From Alphaproteobacteria bacterium (GTDB lineage: Bacteria > Pseudomonadota > Alphaproteobacteria > GCA-2731375), in contig JASLMY010000137.1 of NCBI GenBank assembly GCA_030746295.1, forward strand, positions 1 through 13,167: 13,167 nucleotides of DNA, written 5' to 3'. Position 1 is the stretch's first letter. Each line of letters starts with the position of its first letter. Positions 1 through 11,200 of this stretch are shown in pieces. A program made the translations under genes and the position numbers. The notes under the pieces are model-generated. The model saw only the letters and a list, made by a program, of their open reading frames with translations, did no database searches and was not told the DNA's origin.

Positions 1-10
1 CGAGGACAGC

Positions 11-1138
11 GTGACGGGCTGGCTTAAAGGTAAGGCCGCGACGGGCGACCGGTTGGAGTTGGAGGCCGGCGGGCGTTGGGACATCGCCAACGTCGGCAAT
101 CTGGAAGCCGAGTTGCGCGGTGCGGTGGCGTCCAGGCGGGGCAGCGTGACGGTCGATCTCGGCGCCGTGGAGCGCCTGGATACCGCGGGCGCTTGGCTGC
201 TGCATCGGACGCTGCGCGACTTGAAGACTGCCGGCGTTACGGCGACCGTCGTGGCGGCCGCGCCCGAGCACCAATCCATGCTCGACCAGGTCGCGGCCAA
301 CGATCGGCCGGGCGAGATCGAGCCGCCCTACCTCAACCCGTTGGTAGCGATGGTGGCACGGCTCGGCCGCGGCACCTTGGAGGCGCTCGACGAGGGCCGA
401 CAGGTCTTGGGCTTCTTCGGCCTGGTTCTTCAGACGCTCCTCAGGACGCTGGTGCTGCCGCACCGCCTGCGTCTGACCTCGCTCGTCTATCACATGGAGC
501 AGGTGGGCCTGAACGCGTTGCCGATCGTCGGCCTGATCTCGTTCCTGATCGGCATCGTGCTGGCCTATCAGGGGGCGCAGACGTTGCGCCAGTTCGGCGC
601 CGAGGTTTTCGTCGTCGACCTGATCGGGATCTCGATGTTGCGCGAGATCGGCATCCTGTTGACCGCCATCGTGGTTGCCGGCCGCTCGGGCAGCGCCTTC
701 GCCGCCGCCGTCGGCTCGATGATGGTGCACGAGGAGGTCGACGCCATGCGCACCCTCGGGCTCGATCCGATGGAAGTGCTGGTGCTGCCGCGGCTCCTGG
801 CCCTGGTTCTGACCCTGCCGATGCTGGCCTTCTTCTCCGACATGATGGGGTTGTTGGGGGGCGGATTGATGTCGTGGGTGGTGCTCGACATCACGCCGGT
901 GGTCTACATCGAGCGCATGAACAACGCGGTCGGTCTCTGGACTTTCTGGGTCGGCATCATCAAGGCGCCCTTCTTCGGTTTCCTGATCGCCATGGTCGGT
1001 TGCTTGGAGGGCTTCCGGGTTTCGGGCAGCGCCGAGAGCGTCGGACAGCAGACGACGCGCGCGGTGGTCACCTCGCTGTTCCTGGTGATCGTCGTCGACG
1101 CACTGTTCTCGATCTTCTTCTCCACGGTGGGGGTCTGA
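11..1138 (+). CDS. mlaE: STAS-MlaE fusion, lipid ABC transporter permease
   Basis: Inner-membrane permease of an MCE/Mla phospholipid transporter, 375 aa. Residues about 15-100 form a STAS (MlaB-like) domain with the conserved LDTAG loop (residues 56-60); residues about 125-375 are the MlaE permease. Supporting permease features are several hydrophobic segments (for example 170-186, 200-223, 262-292, 308-335, 352-372) and the family-typical EVDAMRTLGLDPMEVLVLPR stretch at 242-261. In E. coli MlaB is a separate protein that stabilises the ATPase; in many alphaproteobacteria it is fused to the permease as here, so a separate mlaB is not expected. The start is a GTG preceded by GAGGA at 2-6. The ATPase gene follows after 14 nt. 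The family assignment is secure; which lipid moves, and in which direction, cannot be read from the sequence. Confidence 0.95.
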   Translation: MTGWLKGKAATGDRLELEAGGRWDIANVGNLEAELRGAVASRRGSVTVDLGAVERLDTAGAWLLHRTLRDLKTAGVTATVVAAAPEHQSMLDQVAANDRPGEIEPPYLNPLVAMVARLGRGTLEALDEGRQVLGFFGLVLQTLLRTLVLPHRLRLTSLVYHMEQVGLNALPIVGLISFLIGIVLAYQGAQTLRQFGAEVFVVDLIGISMLREIGILLTAIVVAGRSGSAFAAAVGSMMVHEEVDAMRTLGLDPMEVLVLPRLLALVLTLPMLAFFSDMMGLLGGGLMSWVVLDITPVVYIERMNNAVGLWTFWVGIIKAPFFGFLIAMVGCLEGFRVSGSAESVGQQTTRAVVTSLFLVIVVDALFSIFFSTVGV

Positions 1139-1152
1139 GCGAGTGGTAGCGT

Positions 1153-1944
1153 ATGGCTGACCAGCCGATCATCCGAATCCGCGGGCTGAAGACCCAGTTC
1201 GGATCCCAAGTGATCCATGAAAACCTGGACCTCGACGTTCGCCGTGGCGAGATTCTGGGCATCGTCGGCGGCTCGGGCACCGGCAAGTCGGTGCTGCTCA
1301 GGACCATCGTCGGCCTCAACAAGCCGGCGGCCGGGAGCATCGAGATCTTCGGTCAGGATACGACCAGGCTGTCCCTGGCCGAGCGTCGGCAGCTGGAGCA
1401 GCGCTGGGGCGTCTTGTTCCAGGACGGGGCGCTGTTCAGTTCGCTGAGCGTAGCCCAGAACATCGAGGTGCCGCTGAAGGAGCACTTGTCGCTGCCGCAG
1501 CACCTGATGGACGAGATCGCCCGGCTGAAGATCTCCATGGTCGGCTTGGCGGCGGATGCCGGGCCCAAGTTGCCGTCCGAGCTGTCGGGCGGCATGCGCA
1601 AGCGGGCGGGTTTGGCGCGGGCGCTGTCGTTGGAGCCGGAGCTGCTGTTTCTCGACGAGCCGACCGCGGGCCTGGACCCGATCGGCGCCGCCGCCTTCGA
1701 CCAGTTGATACGCCGCCTGCAGCGCTCGCTCGGCCTCACCGTCTTCCTGGTGACGCACGATCTCGACACCCTTCACGCGGTCTGTGATCGCATTGCGGTC
1801 TTGGCGGAAAAGCGTGTATTGGTGATCGGCAGCATGGAAGAGATGCTGAAACAAGAACATCCGTGGATTCACGAGTATTTCCACGGACCCCGCGCGCGGG
1901 CGGCGCAATCGACGCTCGACGAGGCCGAGGCAACGGTAAACTGA
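1153..1944 (+). CDS. mlaF: MlaF, ATPase of the MCE lipid transporter
   Basis: Cytoplasmic ABC ATPase of 263 aa that powers the MlaE permease. All catalytic motifs are present in order: Walker A GGSGTGKS (39-46), Q-loop Q90 in LFQDGALF, signature LSGGM (144-148) followed by RKRAGLARAL, Walker B LLFLDEP (164-170), D-loop GLDP (173-176) and switch histidine H202 in VTHD. The C-terminal tail after the H-loop (HPWIHEYFHGPRARAA) is typical of MlaF-type ATPases rather than generic importers. The ATG lies 14 nt after the mlaE stop, and mlaD starts 17 nt after this gene ends, so the three are almost certainly co-transcribed. No key residue is missing. Confidence 0.97.
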   Translation: MADQPIIRIRGLKTQFGSQVIHENLDLDVRRGEILGIVGGSGTGKSVLLRTIVGLNKPAAGSIEIFGQDTTRLSLAERRQLEQRWGVLFQDGALFSSLSVAQNIEVPLKEHLSLPQHLMDEIARLKISMVGLAADAGPKLPSELSGGMRKRAGLARALSLEPELLFLDEPTAGLDPIGAAAFDQLIRRLQRSLGLTVFLVTHDLDTLHAVCDRIAVLAEKRVLVIGSMEEMLKQEHPWIHEYFHGPRARAAQSTLDEAEATVN

Positions 1945-1961
1945 CGGGGAGTCGGGGGGTT

Positions 1962-3377
1962 ATGGAGACACGCGCCAATCATCTTCTCATCGGCGGCTTC
2001 GTGCTGGCGATCATCGCCGCCACCTTCGGCTTCGTCGTCTGGCTGGCCAAGGTCGATATCGAGCGCGAATACGCCTACTACAACGTCTATTTCGAGGAAT
2101 CGGTGGCTGGGCTCAGCGTCGGTGGCGACGTCCGCTTCAACGGCATCCCGGTCGGCACCGTCGCCGAGATCCGTATTGCCCCGGACGATCCCTCGCGGGT
2201 CCAAGTCATGATCGAGGTCGGGGTCGACACACCGGTCCGGGCCGACACCATGGCCACGCTCGCGTTCAAGGGGATCACCGGCGTCTCCTTCGTGCAGCTG
2301 TCGGGGGGTGATCCGAAGAAGCCCTTGCTGAAGCCGGCGAAGGAAGGCGAGCTGCCGGTCATCGCCTCGACGCCGTCGGCCCTGCACGAGCTCTTCGCCG
2401 GCGCGCCCGAGCTGATCGATCGCGTAATCATCCTGGTCGACCGGCTGGCCGAGGTCGTCGACAAGGAGAATCAGGCGAATTTCGCCAAGATTCTGGAGAA
2501 CGTCGACGGCGTTACCTCACAGCTCAACTCAAGTATGCCCAAGTTCGACAAGATCCTCACCAATGTCGACGGCGTCACCTCGAAACTGAACGAGCGGATG
2601 CCCGAGGTCAGTCGGATCCTGGTCAACGTCGACGAGATCACCGGTGAGTTGCGCGTTGCCTCGAAGGACGTTGGCCAACTGATCAAGCATCTCGATGCTC
2701 TGGCCCAGAATGCCGACACCACTGTCACGGTGGCGCGCCAGACGATGACGACGGCCGACGAGCTGATGAAGAATGACGTCAAGGCGATACTCAAGCGGTT
2801 CGATTCGGTCGCCGCGAACGCCGATATCACGGTCACAGCGGCGCGCGACACGATGACGAGGGCGCGCGAGACGATGACGACGGCCGAGGACTTGATGAAG
2901 AACGACGTCAGGGCGCTGATCAAGAACCTCGATTCCACGGTCGACAGCGTCGATACGACGCTGACGGTGGCGCGCGGGACAATGACGACGGCCGACGAGC
3001 TGATGAAGAATGATATCAGAGGGTTGATCAAGAACGTCGATTCCGTGGTCTTGAACGCCGACGAGACGGTCGTGGCCGCGCGCGACACGATGACGACGGT
3101 GGAGGGCCTGGTGCAGAACGACGTCAAGCTGCTGATCAAGGACTTTCGCTCTGCCGCCAATGCCTTCGAAAAGCTGAACAGCGATATCGACGACCTGTTG
3201 CTGGACAACCGCGAGCCGCTCGACGTCTTCGCGTCGCAAGGCCTGGTCGAGTTCACCAAGCTGATCGAGGAGGCGCGGCTTCTGGTGGCGAGCTCGACAC
3301 GCCTCGTCGACGAGCTGCAGACAGATCCCGCCCAGTTCCTCTTCGGGCGGCAAAAGGGCGGTAGGCAAGCACAATGA
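1962..3377 (+). CDS. mlaD: MlaD, MCE-domain protein with long repeat-built helical tail
   Basis: Periplasmic MCE protein anchored to the inner membrane, 471 aa. It has one N-terminal transmembrane segment (residues about 8-28), then a single MCE domain (about 39-120, containing SVAGLSVGGDVRFNGIPVGTV), then an approximately 320-residue, mostly helical C-terminal region. E. coli MlaD is 183 aa, so most of this protein is extra. The tail holds three 21-residue repeats (177-239) and four repeats of 36, 43, 36 and 36 residues (251-401). The start chosen is ATG 1962, preceded by a purine-rich GGGGAGTCGGGGGG and directly followed by the hydrophobic anchor; the same frame is open back to 1863 but that part overlaps mlaF and reads as non-family sequence. 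The stop overlaps the next gene's ATG (ATGA). It should receive lipid at the permease and pass it along the periplasm; the tail could bridge towards the outer membrane, which is inference. Confidence 0.94.
   Translation: METRANHLLIGGFVLAIIAATFGFVVWLAKVDIEREYAYYNVYFEESVAGLSVGGDVRFNGIPVGTVAEIRIAPDDPSRVQVMIEVGVDTPVRADTMATLAFKGITGVSFVQLSGGDPKKPLLKPAKEGELPVIASTPSALHELFAGAPELIDRVIILVDRLAEVVDKENQANFAKILENVDGVTSQLNSSMPKFDKILTNVDGVTSKLNERMPEVSRILVNVDEITGELRVASKDVGQLIKHLDALAQNADTTVTVARQTMTTADELMKNDVKAILKRFDSVAANADITVTAARDTMTRARETMTTAEDLMKNDVRALIKNLDSTVDSVDTTLTVARGTMTTADELMKNDIRGLIKNVDSVVLNADETVVAARDTMTTVEGLVQNDVKLLIKDFRSAANAFEKLNSDIDDLLLDNREPLDVFASQGLVEFTKLIEEARLLVASSTRLVDELQTDPAQFLFGRQKGGRQAQ
2490..2678 (+). 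repeat. Three tandem 63-nt (21-residue) repeats inside mlaD
   Basis: Three in-frame units begin at 2490, 2553 and 2616, exactly 63 nt apart. Each codes for a 21-residue helical unit starting with an I-L-x-N-V-D-(G/E)-(V/I)-T core (MlaD residues 177, 198 and 219). The period equals three heptads, which suits a coiled coil. The third copy diverges in its second half. Confidence 0.8.
2712..3164 (+). repeat. Four tandem 36/43-residue repeats inside mlaD
   Basis: Units begin at 2712, 2820, 2949 and 3057 and span 108, 129, 108 and 108 nt (36, 43, 36 and 36 residues). The shared core is (A/V)D-x-T-(V/L)-T-(V/A)-A-R-x-TMTTA-(D/E)-(E/D)-L-(M/V)-(K/Q)-ND-(V/I), followed by an L-I-K-x-(V/L/F)-D-S segment. 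Units 1 and 3 agree at 24 of 36 residues. Unit 2 is longer by one seven-residue insertion, created by a second copy of the R-x-TMT-x-(A) heptad. Codons differ between copies, so these are old, selected protein repeats and not a recent slippage tract. Confidence 0.85.
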
Positions 3378-4015
3378 GGGGGGCGAGGATGGCGTCGGCT
3401 ATGGTATCGATGCTGCGCGTGGTGTTGGCTGGCGGGTTGATGCTGACGCTCGCCGCTTGCGAGGGCATGTTGCCGGGTTCCGGGCCGCCGCCCGACCTCT
3501 ATACGTTGACCCCGAAGAGTACCTACCCGAAGGATATTCCGCAGGTCGACTGGCAGCTCGTTGTCGAGGAGCCGCTGGCCGCCGGCGGCCTCAACATCTC
3601 GCGCATCGCGCTCCGCGACAAGCCGACCGACCTCGACTACTTCGCCGGCTCGCAATGGACCGAGCGGGCGCCCCGCATGGTGCAAACGCTGCTGGTGGAG
3701 AGCTTCGAGAACAGCGGCAAGATCGTCTCGGTCGGCCGACAGGCGATCGGCTTGCGCTCGGACTTCAACCTCAAGAGCGAGCTGCGCGAGTTCCAGGCCG
3801 AGTATCCGGCACCCGAGAAGCCGCCCCTGGTCCGGGTCCGGCTCAACGCCAAGATGATCAAGCAGCCGCGCCGCTCGATCATCGCCTCGAAGAACTTCGA
3901 GGCGACGATAGAAGCCAAGAGCACGAAAATGCACGACGTCATCGAGGCCTTCGACTACGCGCTCGGCAAGGTCCTGCGCCGCATCGTGGTCTGGACGCTG
4001 AAGACCGCGAAGTAG
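3374..4015 (+). CDS. ABC-type transport auxiliary lipoprotein (PqiC-like)
   Basis: Lipoprotein of 213 aa, ABC_trans_aux family (relatives of E. coli PqiC). The N-terminus is a lipoprotein signal: hydrophobic residues 14-28 ending in the lipobox LAAC with Cys29 as the lipidated residue. The family-typical DLYTLTP motif follows within 15 residues, and the body is a mixed alpha/beta domain. E30 follows the cysteine rather than Asp, so Lol sorting to the outer membrane is expected but not proven. The ATG overlaps the mlaD stop (ATGA), implying translational coupling. An in-frame ATG at 3389, five bases after AGGGGGG (3377-3383), is a credible alternative start and leaves the lipobox intact. Its likely role is the outer-membrane-side partner of the MCE transporter. 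Family assignment is firm; the exact role is inferred from the operon. Confidence 0.9.
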   Translation: MRGARMASAMVSMLRVVLAGGLMLTLAACEGMLPGSGPPPDLYTLTPKSTYPKDIPQVDWQLVVEEPLAAGGLNISRIALRDKPTDLDYFAGSQWTERAPRMVQTLLVESFENSGKIVSVGRQAIGLRSDFNLKSELREFQAEYPAPEKPPLVRVRLNAKMIKQPRRSIIASKNFEATIEAKSTKMHDVIEAFDYALGKVLRRIVVWTLKTAK

Positions 4016-4033
4016 GAACCACCGACAATACTC

Positions 4034-4051
4034 GGCGCCGACTCCGGCGTC
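4034..4051. terminator. Hairpin between convergent operons, possible terminator
   Basis: A 7-bp stem with a 4-nt loop: GGCGCCG (4034-4040), ACTC (4041-4044), CGGCGTC (4045-4051), with one G-U pair when transcribed from the + strand. It fills most of the 34-nt gap between the converging lipoprotein and thioesterase-DUF924 genes and overlaps the latter's stop codon. There is no U-tract on either side, so an intrinsic terminator is uncertain; it could still block 3' exonucleases. Confidence 0.3.
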
Positions 4052-5123
4052 AGAAGCTGGAGTTCGGCTCCTTCAGGAAGGCCAGCTCGGTCTCCGTGCT
4101 GTCGCGGCCGAGGGCCGCGTTGCGATGGGGAAAGCGGCCGAAGCGGGCGATGATGTCGTAGTGGCGCTGGGCGTATTCGATGCCCCGGTCGCCGTCCTCG
4201 GTGCCGGCGAACCGGCCGAAGAGTTCTAGGCTGTGCTCCTGGTCGGCGAGATCTTCCGAATGCTCGAAGGGCAGGAGGAAGAAAGTCTGGGCGACCGGGT
4301 CGACTTCGCGGTCGAAACCCTTTTCCAGCGCCGCCCGCGCGATCTCGCGGGCCTTGGCATCGGCAGCGAAGGCGCGGGCCCCGTCGCGGAACATGTTGCG
4401 GGAGAACTGGTCCAGTACCAGCAAGAGTGCGAGGCTGCCGTCGACCGAGAGCGACCAGTGGTCGAGGGCGCCCTCGGCGGCGGCCTCGTAGGTGGCGAGA
4501 AAGCGCGTGCGAATCTCGGCATCGAAGGCGGCCGGGTCGACGCTGTCGTCGCGACGGAACCAGACGCCGCGCCGGGTGCCGCGCTCGGGCGAGCCGGGCG
4601 GGCCGAACCAGAAGTCGATCACGTCGTCGATCGACTTGACGCCCTCGTCCTCGGCCAGCCGGCATTCGTGGCCGTAGCCCTCGATGCGCCTGCGCCAGTC
4701 CTCGGGAAAGGGCGTCGACTTCATGGCGGTTCGGTCGATCAGGCAGGCCGTCATCTCGGCCTGGAAGGCGCGGTTGCCGTCGAGGTGGCGGCCCTCGATG
4801 GCCAGCGTCAGCGAGGCGGTGCCGAGCTTGCCCAAGCGGACCAAGAGGTCGACCCGGTCGCCGACCCGAACCGGCGCCTCGAAGTCGAAGCGCAGCCCGA
4901 CCATGGGAATGCCGGTGCCGCGGCCGACGTTGAGCTGATACCAGTCGAGGCCGAGCGTTTGCTCCCACCAGTATTCGCAGGCCTCGACGGCCCAATCGAC
5001 GATCTTCGAGGTATAGGCGATCTGCGCCGTGTCGCTGTCGCCCCAATGCATCCGGCGGCGCAGGGTCAGCGGCAACCGCTTGACCAGACCGTCGCCGCGC
5101 AAGCGGTCGGAAGGCAGAAGCAC
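4050..5123 (-). CDS. Acyl-CoA thioesterase (4HBT type) fused to DUF924
   Basis: A two-domain protein of 357 aa, in one uninterrupted frame. Residues about 17-150 are a hotdog-fold 4HBT-type acyl-CoA thioesterase: HWGDSDTAQIAY at 26-37 includes the expected catalytic aspartate (D31), and a typical FEAPVRVGDRVDL strand pair follows at 81-93. Residues about 165-357 are a complete DUF924 domain, from DVIDFWFG (167-174) through LLLVLDQFSRNMFRDGARAF, FFLLPFEHSEDLADQEHS and RFGRFPHRNAALGRDSTE. The gene follows boxB after 26 nt and is probably last in the boxCB operon. Thioesterases in box clusters are thought to hydrolyse benzoyl-CoA or dead-end aromatic CoA esters; DUF924 has no settled function. 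The start is uncertain: I use GTG 5123; a TTG at 5075 or ATG 5051 would also keep D31. Confidence 0.9.
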   Translation of the reverse strand: MLLPSDRLRGDGLVKRLPLTLRRRMHWGDSDTAQIAYTSKIVDWAVEACEYWWEQTLGLDWYQLNVGRGTGIPMVGLRFDFEAPVRVGDRVDLLVRLGKLGTASLTLAIEGRHLDGNRAFQAEMTACLIDRTAMKSTPFPEDWRRRIEGYGHECRLAEDEGVKSIDDVIDFWFGPPGSPERGTRRGVWFRRDDSVDPAAFDAEIRTRFLATYEAAAEGALDHWSLSVDGSLALLLVLDQFSRNMFRDGARAFAADAKAREIARAALEKGFDREVDPVAQTFFLLPFEHSEDLADQEHSLELFGRFAGTEDGDRGIEYAQRHYDIIARFGRFPHRNAALGRDSTETELAFLKEPNSSF

Positions 5124-5149
5124 GTCCGGGTTCCGAAACGGTCGACGCG

Positions 5150-6565
<1,416 letters not shown>

Positions 6566-6567
6566 GG

Positions 6568-8217
<1,650 letters not shown>

Positions 8218-8244
8218 GGTCCCCTGCCAGCGCTATGCCGTGAC

Positions 8245-8260
8245 ATGAATTATAATTCAT
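8245..8260. promoter_or_regulatory. Perfect 16-bp palindrome, probable operator upstream of boxC
   Basis: The sequence ATGAATTATAATTCAT is its own reverse complement across all 16 bases. It is a conspicuous AT-rich island in high-GC surroundings, 27 bases upstream of the boxC start. Its half-sites are ATGAAT/ATTCAT around a TATA centre. It contains TATAAT on both strands, so a bound dimer would cover the -10 region of the boxC promoter. Half-site length suits a dimeric winged-helix or TetR-type regulator, but I cannot name the protein. Confidence 0.7.
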
Positions 8261-8276
8261 ATTTCTGGAGAAACAA
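8249..8276 (-). promoter_or_regulatory. Candidate sigma70-type promoter for boxC-boxB-thioesterase
   Basis: Read on the - strand, a -35-like TTGTTT (8276-8271) is followed after 16 bases by a perfect -10 TATAAT (8254-8249). The predicted start at about 8242 gives a leader of some 25 nt ending in a Shine-Dalgarno-like AGGGG before ATG 8217. The -35 is weak (three of six), as is common for regulated promoters. The -10 lies wholly within the palindrome. Confidence 0.55.
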
Positions 8277-8297
8277 GAGGCCCGGTTCCGTCGCACT

Positions 8298-11200
8298 CTA
8301 ATTCGTCCGGTTCAGGGCCCGGCTCAGCAGCATGTAGAGCTTGCCGACGTCCGAGCTCAAGTAGGCGGCACTGACCAGGTTCTCCGGGTCGTGCTCGCGG
8401 GCCTCGTCGAACAATGACTCGAACCTCTCCACGTAACGGTTGACGTGATCGCGGAACTCGCCGTTGTTGCGGTATTCCTCTTGGATCGTGCCGAGGGAGG
8501 CGAGCTCGCGGCGCTGCAACAGTCGGCGCACGAGGATCAGCTTGTCGCCGTCGAGATAGCGGCGCCAGACGTCGTCGGGGATGTCCCGGTCGTAGGCGCG
8601 GATCATGTCGACCCCGAGCGAGGCCAGGTTGTCGGTGATCGTGCGCAAGGTGGTGACGAAGGACTTGCGGCGGCGCGCCTGTTCCGCTTCGGCCAGGTTG
8701 TCGGCCTGCACCTTGGCGCGGTCGGCGGCATCGATCAGCCGGGCCGCATAGCGCTCGAAATCGCGAGTTGCGTCGCTGGTCCGGGCGGTGGCGTGATCGG
8801 AGGCGGTGGCGAGAAACTCGCCACGGCTCTGTAGGCGTTGGCCCGCGGCCTCGATCCGAGCCTCGATCTCGCGCAAGCTGGCGGCCAGCGCGCTCGACTG
8901 CTCCCGTGTGGCCTCGGCGAGGCCGGTCAGGCGGGCGTCCGATTCCGCCGTCACCCCGGCCATGCCGTCGATGCGTGCCGCCAGGGCCCGCTCGGCATCC
9001 TCGATCCGGTGCACCAACTCGTGCAGCGCCTCGCGCATGCCCTCGCGGCGATGGACCAGCGCTTCGGCGGCGCCCTCGATACGGCCAGCCTCGTGCTCAC
9101 CGGCCTGGCCCAGCTCGGCGGTCTGCTCGGCCAGTTGGCGGCCGGCCTCGGTGAGGCGGCCGCTCGCCGCCGCCGCCGCCGCCTCGAGCGCTTGCATCTG
9201 GTCGTGGACCTGTTGGTTGTGCGAGAGACCTTCGGCGCCGGCCCGGTCGGTGGCGGCGGTCAAGTTGTCGAGCTCACGCCGGAGCTCCGTCGCGGCGGCC
9301 TCGGTGGCGGCGATCAAGGCGCTGCGTTGGCGCGCTAAATCTTCTGCCATCTGCTCCAAGCGCCGGCTGCCGTGCTCGCCGGCCCGATCCAGCGCCTCGC
9401 CGCGGGCCTCCAGACCGGCGTCGGCCTCGCGGATCGCCTCCTCGACGCGGGCGCCGGCTTCGCTGACCGCTCTCGCCGCGCCGAGCAAGGTATTCTCGGT
9501 CTCGGCGCCGAGACGTTGCAGCGCCGTCGTCGCCTGGCGCGCCGTCTCGCCGGCATCGCCGACCCGGTCGGCCGCGGCCTTGGCCCGGTCCGCCTCGGCG
9601 CTCATGGCCGCGCCGGTCGCTTCGAGATCCGATTTGGTCTGGGCGAACGTACCAGCGGCCTCCTCGGCCCGGCCTTCGACGAGACGGGCGGCCCGGGCGA
9701 GGCCGAGCGTCGACTGCCGCATGGCGGCAGCGAGCCCGGTGGCGCGCTCTTGTAGCAAATCCGCTTTCTCGGAGGCCTCGCCGAGGGCTGCCTCCGAGCT
9801 CGCCGCGATTTCTTGGCCGGTGTCGACCAGGAGGGCCTTGGCTTGGTCGGCCGCAGCCGCCATCAGCTCGCGCTGGCGTGCCAAGTCGCGGGCCGCCGCG
9901 GCCAACGTCTCGGCGCCGGCATCGCCCGCATTGGTCAGTTCATCGGCGCGCCGCGCCAACGCCTGGCCGGCGCTCTCGAGGATGCGATCGACGGATTGGC
10001 TCGACTGGCGCAGCGTTTCCAATCGCTCGCTCAATCCCGCTAGCCCCGCCTCCAGTCGCTCGGCTTCAATCTGGGCGGCATCGGCCAGGTCGGCGCCGGC
10101 CTGGCGCAGGCCGGCGCCCGCGCCGGTGACGCGCGCCGCCGCCGCTTCCGCCGAGTCCCAGAAATCGCGGGCTTGGGCTTCCAGGGTCTCAGCCATCGAT
10201 TGCGACCGCGCGGCGCTGGCAGCGAAGGCGTCGGCTTGGCTCTCGAAGCTCAGTGCCAGGGTAGCGGCGTCGTCCCGCGCCCGGGCCGAGGTTGCATCGA
10301 GGCTCTCGCCCTCACGGGTGAGCGCCGCGCCGGCCTCATCGATGCGGCCGACCGCACCCTCGAGGCTGGCTTCGAGGCTGGCGGTGATCTGCTGCAACTC
10401 GCCTCCCGCCGCACCGAGCCTCGATGTCGCCTGATCGCTGCCCGCGGCGAGCGCCTCCCGCTGTTGACGAAACGCGTCGCCGGCCTCGTGGACGGCCGCC
10501 GCCGCTTGGGTGGCCGCCTCGCTCACCGCGCCCTCGTCGGCGTGAAGGGTCTCGATCTCCGTCCGGAGGCGCGTCACGGCCGTTTCGATCTCGTCGAGGC
10601 GGCGGCCGAGGGACTGGCCCACCTGCTCGATCTCCGCCACGGCGATGCTGCTGCGCTCGCCCAGGCTCTCTTCGCGATCCTGAAGACGGGTTTCGGCTGC
10701 CTCGATGGAGTCGACGGCCTGCAAGCCGGCCGCGGCGATACGCTCTGCGCCCTCGATGAAGGCGCGGCCGGCTCCCTCGATCCGATCGCGGGCCGCACCG
10801 CCGGCCCGATCGAGGGTACGCGCGTGCGCATCGAAGCTCTCGCCGGCCTTGCTCAGCGAATGGGCGACGCCGATCGCGGTCTCGACGACGTGGGCCCCTC
10901 GACGGGCCATCGAGGCCTCGATGTCGCGCGCCCGCTCGGCGACACGTGCCGCCAAGGCCTCCAGCCGCGCCGCGTCGCGATTGACGAGCCGACCGATGTC
11001 GCCGGAGCGGGTCGCGAAGGCGTCGATGATGTCGTTCATCGCCAGCACCTGGGTACGGAAGGTACCGCCAATCTCGTTCGTCTTGACGCTGGCGAGGCGC
11101 ACCGCCTCGGCCAACTGACCGGCCTGCCGGCGCAGGCCGTCGCCGATGTTCTGGGCCTGCTCGGCGGCGCCGTCGGCGGCCTGGCGGACGATATCGACGC

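Noticed and set aside
1863..1961. Longer MlaD starting inside mlaF
   Set aside because: The added residues are Arg/Gly-rich shadow of MlaF and would put a charged stretch before the membrane anchor. ATG 1962 gives a normal MCE N-terminus.
2490..3164. Tandem repeats as a CRISPR, recent VNTR or assembly artefact
   Set aside because: The units are in frame, diverged at the codon level, keep helical spacing and lie within a conserved gene.
2471..3934. Minus-strand open frame opposite mlaD and the lipoprotein gene
   Set aside because: It spans the ATGA junction of two real genes, and its Ser/Arg/Thr-rich repeats are just the complement of the MlaD repeats.
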